Source: Dyadobacter fanqingshengii (lineage in GTDB: Bacteria > Bacteroidota > Bacteroidia > Cytophagales > Spirosomataceae). From it: a stretch of 64,000 nucleotides of DNA. Location: positions 3,162,001 through 3,226,000 of the forward strand of contig NZ_CP098806.1 in the NCBI RefSeq assembly GCF_023822005.2, in the 5' to 3' direction. A program made the translations under genes and the position numbers. The notes under the pieces were generated by a model. It was not told the DNA's origin. It saw only the letters and a list, made by a program, of their open reading frames with translations, and ran no database searches. How positions within the stretch are numbered: the first letter of the stretch is position 1; each line of letters begins with the position of its first letter. This document shows, piece after piece, positions 37,350 to 45,170 of the stretch.

Positions 37350-37488
37350 CCCCGTTGTTTCAGCGGGGCTTTTTTAATGGTAAAATGTTTCAAAAGCCAT
37401 TTGAAGTAACGTCCTCGCGTTTGGCATGACGGTTCAAATGGTTATTATATTTTAATAAGGATTACAACCGGATCAAAGTTCAAATATA
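37350..37488 (-). promoter_or_regulatory. Structured 5' leader and -7 box upstream of the OsmC gene
   Basis: On the minus strand a TATATTTG -7 box (37488-37481) stands about 140 bases before the ATG, without a clear TTTG partner. The predicted leader has two stem-loops. The distal one pairs CCATTTGAA (37397-37405) with TTCAAATGG (37433-37441), with an inner CGTC/GACG helix. The proximal one pairs CCCCG (37350-37354) with CGGGG (37363-37367) and ends 8 bases from the ATG, where it could hinder initiation. The regulatory role is inferred. Confidence 0.5.
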
Positions 37489-37604
37489 CTTCATCAAACC
37501 CGTTTCGGCTATTTAACCTAATAATTTAAAAAGAAGCATAAACCTCGTATATTCGTTTTATTATGCCGTTTTAAAGGATTTTGATAAAATAAGCGCGAAA
37601 CGCC

Positions 37605-37850
37605 ATGTGGAAAGAAGACGACAACAAATTGAAGAAGAGCTTCAATTTCAAGGATTTCAAGGAAGCATTTGCCTTTATGACCGAGGTGGCAGAAACAGTT
37701 GACGAAATGGACCATCATCCGTTTTGGACCAACACTTATAATAAAGTAACATTTGAATTGAATACACACGACGCAGGCGACATTGTTACAGAAAAAGACA
37801 AAAAGCTCGCCGCTGCTATTGATACGATTTTTGAAAAAAATAAAAAATAA
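37605..37850 (+). CDS. 4a-hydroxytetrahydrobiopterin dehydratase (pterin-4a-carbinolamine dehydratase)
   Basis: 81 residues, slightly short for the family (about 95-110) but with the active-site block intact: [16 protein letters not shown], then [14 protein letters not shown]. It dehydrates the carbinolamine formed by aromatic amino-acid hydroxylases so the pterin can be recycled. No hydroxylase gene is adjacent. Stand-alone copies also occur in bacteria with molybdopterin or other pterin roles. The N-terminal helix-strand is shortened relative to PhhB. Confidence 0.83.
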   Translation: MWKEDDNKLKKSFNFKDFKEAFAFMTEVAETVDEMDHHPFWTNTYNKVTFELNTHDAGDIVTEKDKKLAAAIDTIFEKNKK

Positions 37851-37886
37851 CTGCGTGGCCGGCCCATTTGCGCCCATTTGCATTCA

Positions 37887-38588
37887 ATGAAACTTTACAT
37901 AGTCCCCACGCCCATCGGCAACCTGGAAGATATTACACTTCGCGCCATCAATGTTTTAAAAAGTGTGGACGTAGTTCTGGCAGAAGACACCCGGACTTCG
38001 GGCAATCTGCTGAAACACCTGGGTATTTCCAAGCCCATGCACAGTTATCACGTTCATAATGAGCACCAAACGGTTACGCGCGTGGTCGAGCGGATCCAAA
38101 AGGGCGAAAGTATGGCGCTGGTTTCGGATGCGGGAACGCCTGCCGTGTCTGACCCTGGTTTTTTGCTGGTCAGGGAATGTATCAAACAGGGCATTCAGGT
38201 GGAATGTCTGCCCGGACCAACGGCTTTTGTGCCCGCATTGGTTAATTCGGGCTTGCCGAGCGACCGCTTTACTTTTGAGGGTTTTTTACCCCACAAAAAA
38301 GGCCGCCAGACGCGCCTGCAAAATCTCACATCCGAAGAACGGACCATGATATTTTACGAATCCCCGCACCGGTTGGTGAAAGCATTACAGCAATTCGCTG
38401 AGTTTTTCGGAGCGGACAGGCAGGTTTCCGTAGCCCGGGAATTGACGAAAATATACGAAGAAAACGTCCGGGGTACGCTGGAAGAAGTCATCGCTTACTT
38501 TTCAGAAAAGACCATTAAAGGCGAAATCGTGATCATCCTGGCCGGAAAAGTTGAAGAAAAAAAGAAATCAGATAAATATGAGGATTAG
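37887..38588 (+). CDS. rsmI: 16S rRNA (cytidine-1402-2'-O)-methyltransferase
   Basis: 233 residues from the ATG at 37887 (a TTG three codons upstream is unlikely). The tetrapyrrole-methylase fold shows YIVPTPIGNLEDITLRA at the N-terminus, LVSDAGTPAVSDPG and LPGPTAFVPALVNSGLP: all RsmI signatures. It 2'-O-methylates C1402 of 16S rRNA in the decoding centre using SAM. It is shorter than the E. coli enzyme (286) because the C-terminal extension is reduced. Its last 11 bp overlap the start of the Lnb-like gene. Confidence 0.94.
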   Translation: MKLYIVPTPIGNLEDITLRAINVLKSVDVVLAEDTRTSGNLLKHLGISKPMHSYHVHNEHQTVTRVVERIQKGESMALVSDAGTPAVSDPGFLLVRECIKQGIQVECLPGPTAFVPALVNSGLPSDRFTFEGFLPHKKGRQTRLQNLTSEERTMIFYESPHRLVKALQQFAEFFGADRQVSVARELTKIYEENVRGTLEEVIAYFSEKTIKGEIVIILAGKVEEKKKSDKYED

Positions 38589-39765
38589 CATTTTCAGGTT
38601 GGTTGCGTTGGTTGCCATTTTTTTGATCACAAAGACATCCGCAAACGCCCAGTTTGCCACATTAAGCCCGGAAGCAAAGGTTAGTCTGGTCACATTCGGG
38701 CCGGGCGACGAACTATATTCGGGTTTTGGACATAGCGTTCTCTGGGTTTACGATCCCGTGTTGCGTATTGATAATGCTTACAGTTACGGAACATTCAGTT
38801 TCGATCAGGGCAATTTTTACATCAACTTTATGCGCGGCTATCTGCCATACAGCATTTCGGTTCATCCGCTTGGGCCGCAACTGGATTATTACCGCGCCGA
38901 AAACCGCTCCATTTCCGAGCAAGTGCTTAATCTGAGCATTCCTCAAAAACAAAAGCTCTATAATTACCTGGAAACCAATTATCTGCCCCAAAACAGGGTT
39001 TATTCATACAAATTTTTCTACGACAACTGCGCCAGCAGGCTGGCTGTTGCATTGAAAGAAGCTTGTGGCGACAGTCTGGTTTACAAAGGCTATACACATG
39101 AAAAACTGAGTTTCAGACAGTGGATCGATCGCTATGCATTCAAGCAAAATCCGTGGGCCGACTTTGGTATGGACCTCGCTTTGGGAACTCCCGCAGACGA
39201 GATCGCCACGCCCGAACAAGCAACCTTTTTGCCTGATAACCTGGCCATTGCATTCACCGACGCAAGAGTGAAGACCGCTTCGGGCCTGACGCCGCTGGTG
39301 AAGTCGACAAATGAATATTTCAAAGCCGAGCCGCGAAATTACACGGGTATTTTTACGCCAATGAATGTCTTCTGGGCTCTTGCAGTGTTGACATTAGGCA
39401 TCACTTACTGGCAGATCAAAAAGGAGAAGTTGAATTTCCTTTTAGACAAAATACTTTTTTCAATTGTAGGTCTTGCAGGCTGGTTGCTAGCCTTACTATG
39501 GTTTGCCACCGAGCATCATGATACCAAATGGAACTACGACATTTTATGGGCGTTTCCGCTCTGGATGCCACTTATTTTTCAGATTTCTAAAAAGAAGAAA
39601 CCATCCTGGTTCTCGTTCCTGTTGATATTTTACGGATTTCTCTTACTTTGCGCAACAGGTAATCTGTTAAAACATAATTATGTCGTAATCCCGATCATAT
39701 TGACATTGGTCATCCGGGTTTACTACATGAATAATTCACTCTCTAAAATCCCCCAGAAAGGATAG
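38578..39765 (+). CDS. Lnb/DUF4105-type protein (predicted lipoprotein N-acyltransferase) with C-terminal membrane helices
   Basis: About 395 residues from the ATG at 38578, which gives a clean signal peptide ending near TSANAQ. A start at 38551 would add nine charged residues. The DUF4105 periplasmic domain has His52 in LYSGFGHSVLW and Cys151 in FFYDNCASRL, a Cys-His arrangement like papain-fold acyltransferases. Four to five membrane helices follow after about residue 260. Proteins of this family (Lnb) N-acylate lipoproteins in Bacteroides, which lacks Lnt. That function is inferred here by family. It overlaps rsmI by 11 bp and precedes the inositol monophosphatase by 7 bp. Confidence 0.8.
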   Translation: MRISIFRLVALVAIFLITKTSANAQFATLSPEAKVSLVTFGPGDELYSGFGHSVLWVYDPVLRIDNAYSYGTFSFDQGNFYINFMRGYLPYSISVHPLGPQLDYYRAENRSISEQVLNLSIPQKQKLYNYLETNYLPQNRVYSYKFFYDNCASRLAVALKEACGDSLVYKGYTHEKLSFRQWIDRYAFKQNPWADFGMDLALGTPADEIATPEQATFLPDNLAIAFTDARVKTASGLTPLVKSTNEYFKAEPRNYTGIFTPMNVFWALAVLTLGITYWQIKKEKLNFLLDKILFSIVGLAGWLLALLWFATEHHDTKWNYDILWAFPLWMPLIFQISKKKKPSWFSFLLIFYGFLLLCATGNLLKHNYVVIPIILTLVIRVYYMNNSLSKIPQKG

Positions 39766-39772
39766 TATAGTA

Positions 39773-40564
39773 ATGAATCTCGAACAGCTCACACAGCAAA
39801 CCATAGAAATCGTAAGGCAGGCATCATCCTTTATTCAGCAGGAAGCAGCATTGTTTTCGCGTGACAAAATTGAATACAAAGACCTGAACAATCTTGTTTC
39901 CTACGTCGATAAAGAAGCGGAAAAATTGCTGGTGGCCGGCCTTAACGCACTGCTTCCCGAGGCAAGCTTTATCACCGAAGAAGGCACAACCGGCCAGGAA
40001 CCGGATCCTTCCGCATTAAACTGGATCATTGACCCGCTGGATGGCACTACCAATTTTATCCATGGCATTCCCGTTTATTGCGTCAGCGTAGGATTGGCGA
40101 GAGGCAAGGAACTGCTCTTGGGAGTGATCCACGAACCCAGCCTGAACGAAATGTTTTATGCATGGCAAGGCGGCGGCGCGTGGTGCAACGGCAAGCCTAT
40201 GAAGGTTTCCAACGTAGAATCGCTGGCCGACAGTTTGATCGCAACCGGCTTTCCCTATTATAAATTCGAAAAGCAAAAACGCTATATGTACATTCTCGAA
40301 CTCCTGATGCAAAAAACGCACGGCATCAGAAGAATGGGAGCCGCAGCCGTAGATCTTGCTTACGTTGCAGCCGGCCGGTTTGATGGTTTTTATGAGTATA
40401 ACCTCAATTCCTGGGATATGGCAGCAGGTGTGCTGATGATCAAAGAAGCAGGCGGAACCGTAACCGATTTCAATGGCGGCGACAATTATTTGTTCGGAGG
40501 AGATATCATCGCAGCCGCAGGAGGCCACAAAGAACTGGTTGAAGTGATCAGAGAAAATTTTTAG
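39773..40564 (+). CDS. Inositol monophosphatase family protein
   Basis: 263 residues. The metal and phosphate sites are present: EEG (motif near residue 66), IDPLDGTTNFIHGIP (motif 1) and NSWDMAAGVLMIKEAGG (motif 2). Family members (SuhB, IMPase, CysQ, FBPase-like) remove phosphate from inositol phosphates, PAP or sugar bisphosphates with Mg2+. The sequence is closest to the inositol monophosphatase branch. Physiological substrate unknown. It is part of the plus-strand run starting at rsmI. Confidence 0.88.
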   Translation: MNLEQLTQQTIEIVRQASSFIQQEAALFSRDKIEYKDLNNLVSYVDKEAEKLLVAGLNALLPEASFITEEGTTGQEPDPSALNWIIDPLDGTTNFIHGIPVYCVSVGLARGKELLLGVIHEPSLNEMFYAWQGGGAWCNGKPMKVSNVESLADSLIATGFPYYKFEKQKRYMYILELLMQKTHGIRRMGAAAVDLAYVAAGRFDGFYEYNLNSWDMAAGVLMIKEAGGTVTDFNGGDNYLFGGDIIAAAGGHKELVEVIRENF

Positions 40565-40569
40565 GAAAA

Positions 40570-40627
40570 CATTCATCGTAGCGGCGAACATTCAGTCATT
40601 CATCGCAACGGCGACCGCTCATTCAGT
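40570..40627 (+). repeat. Two-copy imperfect tandem repeat between genes
   Basis: A 27-bp unit (40570-40596) and a 31-bp unit (40597-40627) both begin CATTCATCG and end ATTCAGT. The second carries a 4-bp insertion and three substitutions, and a third partial copy (CATTCA) follows at 40628. It fills most of the gap between the monophosphatase stop and the next ATG at 40645. Confidence 0.7.
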
Positions 40628-40644
40628 CATTCAAAATTAGCCCC

Positions 40645-41178
40645 ATGGACATAGAGCAGCTTAAATACCCGATAGGCGAATTTCAGTTTCAGAATTATTA
40701 TACGCCGGCAGAGGTCAAATCTAACATTCAGATCATTAGTGCATTACCATCAAAATTTATTAACCTGCTCGGAGGTTGGGATAATGATAAATATAATACG
40801 CCTTACCGCCCCGATGGCTGGACAATCAGGCAGCTGATCCACCATGTTGCGGACAGCCATATGAATGCTTACGTGCGTTGCAGGCTTGCAATGACAGAGG
40901 ATAATCCGGTGATTAAACCTTACGAAGAGCAGCTCTGGGCTGAACTTCCCGATGCCAAAATGGCACAGGTTGAGCTTTCGATCCAATTGCTTCGGTACAT
41001 TCATTTGCGCTGGGTTTTGCTGCTCAATTCAATGGATGAAAATGATTTGGCCAGAACTTACACGCATCCGGCAACCGGTCGTGTTTTTCGCCTCGACGAA
41101 GTGATCGCGAATTATGCATGGCACAGCGAACATCATTATCAGCACGCATTTCAGCTTGCAGCCAGGAACAATTGGTAA
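40645..41178 (+). CDS. YfiT-type bacillithiol transferase (DinB-like, metal-dependent)
   Basis: 177 residues of the DinB/YfiT four-helix fold. The metal-binding pattern is clear: IHHVADSHMNAY in the middle and NYAWHSEHHYQHAF at the C-terminus, supplying three histidines. The opening EQLKYPIGEFQFQ and TPYRPDGWTIRQL are typical of Bacillus YfiT, named a bacillithiol transferase in current databases. It would conjugate the thiol cofactor to electrophiles. Whether this organism makes bacillithiol cannot be seen here. Confidence 0.85.
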   Translation: MDIEQLKYPIGEFQFQNYYTPAEVKSNIQIISALPSKFINLLGGWDNDKYNTPYRPDGWTIRQLIHHVADSHMNAYVRCRLAMTEDNPVIKPYEEQLWAELPDAKMAQVELSIQLLRYIHLRWVLLLNSMDENDLARTYTHPATGRVFRLDEVIANYAWHSEHHYQHAFQLAARNNW

Positions 41179-41198
41179 AAACAGGCTGTTACTAAGGC

Positions 41199-41354
41199 AT
41201 GGCACAAGAGATAATCATATTAATCCTTTTTCTTGCCGCACTGGGCTTTATGGGCTGGCGTGTTTGGAAAGCATTTGATAACCGCAATGACGGCGGTTGT
41301 GCAAAAGGATGCGGCTGCGCCGCGGATAAGGCCATCGCCGCTAAAAATCATTGA
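41199..41354 (+). CDS. 51-residue Cys-rich single-pass membrane protein (FeoB-associated type)
   Basis: A short gene with an ATG at 41199 and TGA at 41352-41354. The protein has an N-terminal membrane helix (EIIILILFLAALGFMGW), a basic/aromatic border RVWKAF, and a tail with four Cys in GGCAKGCGCAA. This layout matches the FeoB-associated Cys-rich membrane proteins, which are usually encoded next to feoAB. Here no iron transporter is nearby. It lies 20 bp after the bacillithiol transferase gene and 12 bp before a strong terminator, so it is the last gene of that unit. Confidence 0.75.
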   Translation: MAQEIIILILFLAALGFMGWRVWKAFDNRNDGGCAKGCGCAADKAIAAKNH

Positions 41355-41366
41355 CATTCATAATCA

Positions 41367-41413
41367 ATACATAAAAACGGGGAGCCCATTTGGAGCTCCC
41401 CGTTTTTATGTAT
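41367..41413. terminator. Strong bidirectional intrinsic terminator
   Basis: ATACATAAAAACGGGGAGC (41367-41385) pairs with GCTCCCCGTTTTTATGTAT (41395-41413): a 19-bp stem with A-run and T-run on opposite sides. It serves both the plus-strand unit ending at 41354 and the convergent acetyl-CoA synthetase gene. Confidence 0.9.
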
Positions 41414-41429
41414 TATCAGGAACAAGAAC

Positions 41430-43319
41430 TTATAAAGCCCCTTTCTTAATATCATCCACAACCGCCGGATCAAGCAGCGTAGAGATATCGCCCAGGTTAT
41501 TTACGTCGCCTTCCGATATTTTTCTTAAAATTCTCCGCATGATCTTTCCAGAGCGCGTTTTCGGCAAGCCTGTTACAAACTGGACTTTGTCCGGCTTTGC
41601 GATCGGGCCGATGATCCGGGAAACGGTGGCGGCGATGTCTTTTTTGAACATTTCGGGATCATCGGGTTGGTTTTCCGCGATAACATAGGCGTAAATTCCT
41701 TGCCCCTTAATGTCATGCGCGTACCCAACCACGGCGGATTCAACGACACCCAAGTGCATATTAATGGCATTTTCCACCTCTGCGGTGCCTATTCTGTGCC
41801 CGGAAACATTTAGCACATCATCCACACGGCCGGTAATGCGATAGTTACCTTCCTCATCCCGCAAGCAGCCATCACCCGTGAAATACATGCCTGGATATGT
41901 TGAGAAATAGGTTTGTTTGGCGCGCTCGTGGTCGCCATATGTAGTTCGGATAATGCCCGGCCACGGGAATTTTACACAAAGATTTCCGCTAACGCCGTTT
42001 CCTTCGATTACTTTACCGTTTTCATCGACCAACACGGGCTGGATGCCCGGCAATGGCAATGTTGCGAATGTAGGTTTTTCAGGTGTGATGCCAGCTAGTG
42101 GTGAGATCATAATGCCGCCCGTTTCGGTTTGCCACCAGGTGTCTACGAGTGGGCAATGGTCATGTCCAATGTTGGTTTTGAACCAGTGCCATGCTTCTTC
42201 GTTGATCGGCTCCCCTACCGAACCCAGTTTGGTAAGTGAAGAAAGATCGTGTTTTTTAACAAAATCCAAACCAAAACTCATCAGCGAACGAATGGCTGTG
42301 GGAGCCGTATATAGAATGTTGACCTTATGTTTGGCAACAATTTCCCAGAAACGACCTGCATCAGGATAAGTAGGAACACCTTCGAAAACCACAGAGGTGG
42401 CCCCATAGCAAAGGGGTCCGTACACAATGTAACTGTGGCCTGTGATCCAGCCGATGTCTGCCGTACAAAAATGGATTTCCCCCGGCTCATATTGAAATAC
42501 ATTCGCAAAAGTATAAGTTGTGTAAACCATGTAGCCGCCGCATGTATGTACAACGCCCTTAGGCTTACCCGTAGAACCTGATGTATACAGGATAAACAGT
42601 GTATCCTCCGCGTCCATAGGCTCGGCCGGACATACGGAATCCACGTGTTTCACTTCTTCTTCCCACCAAAGATCCCGGCCTTTCAGCATGGAAACCGGCG
42701 TTCGTGTGCGCGTCATCACGATCACATGTTTTACGCTATGACATTGATCCAAAGCAGCATCGACCGTTTCTTTCATCGGGATCACTTTTGACCCACGGAA
42801 AGCACCGTCGGAGGTGATCACCATATTACACTCGGCATCATTAATGCGGTCGGCGATGGATTTTGCTGAAAAGCCACCGAAAACAACCGAGTGAATGGCT
42901 CCAATGCGTGCACAAGCAAGCACGGCTACGGTGAGCTCGGGCACCATGGGCAGATATATGCACACGCGGTCACCTTTTTTTACGCCATGTTTTTTAAGGA
43001 CATTGGCAAAACGGCAAACCCGGTCGTATAAAACGCGGTAAGTAATGGTCACGGATCTATCTTCGGGATCATTGGGTTCCCAGATAATGGCAGGCTGATC
43101 GCCGCGCTCGGCAAGATGCCTGTCCAATGCATTCTCGGTAATGTTGAGCTCTCCGCCTTCAAACCACTTGATATTTGCTTCACTAAAATCCCAGCTCAGG
43201 ACTTTTTTCCATGGTTTGCGCCACTGAAATTGTTGGGCTACTTCTGCCCAGAAACCTTCGGGATCGTCTACACTTTGTTTGTAGGCAGCCTGATACGCTT
43301 CAAAGGTCTTAATTTTCAT
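41430..43319 (-). CDS. acs: Acetate--CoA ligase (acetyl-CoA synthetase)
   Basis: 629 residues, in range for Acs. ATP-binding P-loop [19 protein letters not shown], the hinge motif [18 protein letters not shown], and [11 protein letters not shown] with the regulatory lysine near 592 are all present. It activates acetate to acetyl-CoA through acetyl-AMP. The conserved lysine is the usual target of acetylation control, though no Pat/CobB genes are in view. It is a single gene bounded by a terminator. The 255 bp upstream (43320-43574) are shared with the divergent methyltransferase gene and show no exact two-box promoter. Confidence 0.95.
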   Translation of the reverse strand: MKIKTFEAYQAAYKQSVDDPEGFWAEVAQQFQWRKPWKKVLSWDFSEANIKWFEGGELNITENALDRHLAERGDQPAIIWEPNDPEDRSVTITYRVLYDRVCRFANVLKKHGVKKGDRVCIYLPMVPELTVAVLACARIGAIHSVVFGGFSAKSIADRINDAECNMVITSDGAFRGSKVIPMKETVDAALDQCHSVKHVIVMTRTRTPVSMLKGRDLWWEEEVKHVDSVCPAEPMDAEDTLFILYTSGSTGKPKGVVHTCGGYMVYTTYTFANVFQYEPGEIHFCTADIGWITGHSYIVYGPLCYGATSVVFEGVPTYPDAGRFWEIVAKHKVNILYTAPTAIRSLMSFGLDFVKKHDLSSLTKLGSVGEPINEEAWHWFKTNIGHDHCPLVDTWWQTETGGIMISPLAGITPEKPTFATLPLPGIQPVLVDENGKVIEGNGVSGNLCVKFPWPGIIRTTYGDHERAKQTYFSTYPGMYFTGDGCLRDEEGNYRITGRVDDVLNVSGHRIGTAEVENAINMHLGVVESAVVGYAHDIKGQGIYAYVIAENQPDDPEMFKKDIAATVSRIIGPIAKPDKVQFVTGLPKTRSGKIMRRILRKISEGDVNNLGDISTLLDPAVVDDIKKGAL

Positions 43320-43574
43320 GATAAATAAAGGTTAGACTTAGGATTAAGGGATATGAGGGGACAATTTATAATTTTCATTTGGTTCGTCCTACTTAAAGCA
43401 AAACAGAAAATACTACTCAAAAACCGCATTCCATTGATTATCAACGCCAAGCCCGCCGACAGTATGGAAGAGGTTTTTTAATATTCTGTAATGTGCGCGC
43501 TGATGCAACGTAAAACTGTGACATACATGTAAAATGATGTATTTTCGGGCCAGAACTAAACACACCACAATCCG

Positions 43575-44801
43575 ATGAATGAGCACACACCCCATAACAT
43601 TGAAGACGAAGCTGGTTTTTCGCAAGCAGAAATTACGTTCATACAAGCCCATTTGAAAGATGATGTGAGCAAGTTGATGCTGCGCGGCACGCAATTTAAA
43701 GGCTTCAATATCAAGAAACTGGCAGAACAGATTCAGTCAAGGCAAAAAGCTGTTAAAAAACTTCCCGAATGGTCAGCAAATCCGGAGCTGATCTTCCCTC
43801 CTGCCCTGTCAGTTGAGCAAAGTTCATCGGAGGCCACGGCACGATATAAAGCTACATTAATGTCCGGGCATCAATTAATTGACATTACTGGCGGCATGGG
43901 TGTTGACTGCTATTATATGCGAGCTAACTTTCAGTATGTGCAGTATTTTGAGCAACAGCCAGTCGTTGCCGAAGCAGCGAAATTTAATTTTGATCAACTT
44001 GGCGCCAACAATATATGTGTCCATGCTGCCGACTCCATAGAAACACTGAAAACTGAGCCGTATAGTGCGGACTGGATTTACGCCGATCCCGCGAGGCGCA
44101 ATGCAAACCAGGAAAAGGTTGTGCTGTTGTCGGATTGTACGCCGGATGTTGTCGAGCATTTAAGCGTTTTATTCGAGCGCGCGCCGAATGTCCTGCTCAA
44201 AACTTCTCCTCTGCTCGACATTGACCTGGCTGCCAGATCCCTCAGAAACCTGAAAGAAGTGCACGTTATTGGTTACGAAGGTGAATGTAAGGAGCTATTA
44301 TTTGTGCTGAAAAAGGATTGGATTTCGGATACATTCGAGATTAAGGTGCGGATTATCAGCAGCTCAGGTGATACAGTGAATCTACTGGATTTGACCCGTA
44401 AAACGGAGCAGCAGGCTGAGGTCCATTATTCCACTCCATTGCAATATTTATATGAACCGCATGCTGCGGTTTTGAAAGCAGGTGCATTCAGGACCATTTG
44501 CAACACCTTTTCTCTGAATAAACTGGCCATTAACAGTCAGTTATATACGTCAGAGCATTTGTTAAACGGGTTTCCCGGACGTGTTTTTGAAGTAGTCGCT
44601 GTTTGCAAACCGGCCATCCGTGAAATTAAGAAAATTATCGGAGGCGATAAGGCGAACCTTACGGTCCGTAATTTTCCGGCGAGCAGTGAGGATTTAAGGA
44701 AAAAATTGAAATTAAAGGATGGTGGCATGTTTTATCTTTTCGCCACCACACTCGCTGACAATTCCAGAGTAATGATCGTCACCATAAAGCCGAAGCGTTA
44801 A
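43575..44801 (+). CDS. Class I SAM-dependent methyltransferase with THUMP-like C-terminal domain
   Basis: 408 residues. The middle holds SAM motif I in LIDITGGMGVDCYYM, followed by an acidic loop and WIYADPARRN, which occupies the position of the catalytic DPP(Y)-type motif of nucleic-acid methyltransferases. The N-terminal part is helical and charged. The last 100 residues (GFPGRVFEVVAVCKP, VRNFPASSEDLRKKL) match the THUMP-like domain of Bacteroidota homologues. An RNA or DNA substrate is plausible; the target is unknown. Its stop overlaps that of the convergent YffB-type gene by 4 bp. Confidence 0.83.
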   Translation: MNEHTPHNIEDEAGFSQAEITFIQAHLKDDVSKLMLRGTQFKGFNIKKLAEQIQSRQKAVKKLPEWSANPELIFPPALSVEQSSSEATARYKATLMSGHQLIDITGGMGVDCYYMRANFQYVQYFEQQPVVAEAAKFNFDQLGANNICVHAADSIETLKTEPYSADWIYADPARRNANQEKVVLLSDCTPDVVEHLSVLFERAPNVLLKTSPLLDIDLAARSLRNLKEVHVIGYEGECKELLFVLKKDWISDTFEIKVRIISSSGDTVNLLDLTRKTEQQAEVHYSTPLQYLYEPHAAVLKAGAFRTICNTFSLNKLAINSQLYTSEHLLNGFPGRVFEVVAVCKPAIREIKKIIGGDKANLTVRNFPASSEDLRKKLKLKDGGMFYLFATTLADNSRVMIVTIKPKR

Positions 44802-45157
44802 AGGAATTTTTCTGCATACTCTTTCTCGGAAAACCCGATCGCTACGGCCTTTCCGGATTCGTCTTCAATGAGCGGACGTTTGATCACGGACGTATGCGCT
44901 ATCATTAGTTTCGCGGCCGATTTCTCGTCTGTTATCAACGCCTTTTCTTCGTCGGAAAGGCCTTTCCAGGTTGTGCTGCCTTTGTTTACAACTTTATCCC
45001 AGGGAAGACTCTTGAACCAGACTGTGATCCTGTCCTTACTGATCCCCTCCGTTTTGTAATTATGGAAAGCATATTCAATGTTATTCTTTTCGAGCCAGGT
45101 GCGTGTTTTCTTTACTGTATCGCAATTGGGTATTCCGTAAACCGTCAACATAAACAT
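44798..45157 (-). CDS. ArsC/Spx-family reductase, YffB type
   Basis: 119 residues with VYGIPNCDTVKKTRTWLE near the N-terminus and STTWKGLSDEEK and IKRPLIE further on, following E. coli YffB along its whole length. Only a single Cys is in the first loop (NCDT), without the CxxC of Spx. YffB-type proteins bind glutathione and have unproven reductase roles. True arsenate reductase function is unlikely because no ars genes are near. The start may be the first or third codon (ATG at 45157 or 45151). It is 13 bp upstream of the symporter stop relation on the same strand side. Confidence 0.8.
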   Translation of the reverse strand: MFMLTVYGIPNCDTVKKTRTWLEKNNIEYAFHNYKTEGISKDRITVWFKSLPWDKVVNKGSTTWKGLSDEEKALITDEKSAAKLMIAHTSVIKRPLIEDESGKAVAIGFSEKEYAEKFL

Positions 45158-45170
45158 ATTTTAATGAAAT

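Noticed and set aside
37350..37376. Plus-strand intrinsic terminator (CCCCG hairpin plus T-run)
   Set aside because: No plus-strand gene is transcribed into it; it is better read as part of the leader of the minus-strand osmC gene, although it could stop antisense transcripts.
37397..37441. Possible tRNA, because of a TTCAAAT string and a stem
   Set aside because: No acceptor stem, anticodon loop or cloverleaf can be built; it is a single long hairpin in the osmC leader.
44798..45157. Arsenate reductase
   Set aside because: The sequence follows YffB, there is a single Cys in the active loop, and no arsenic resistance genes are nearby.
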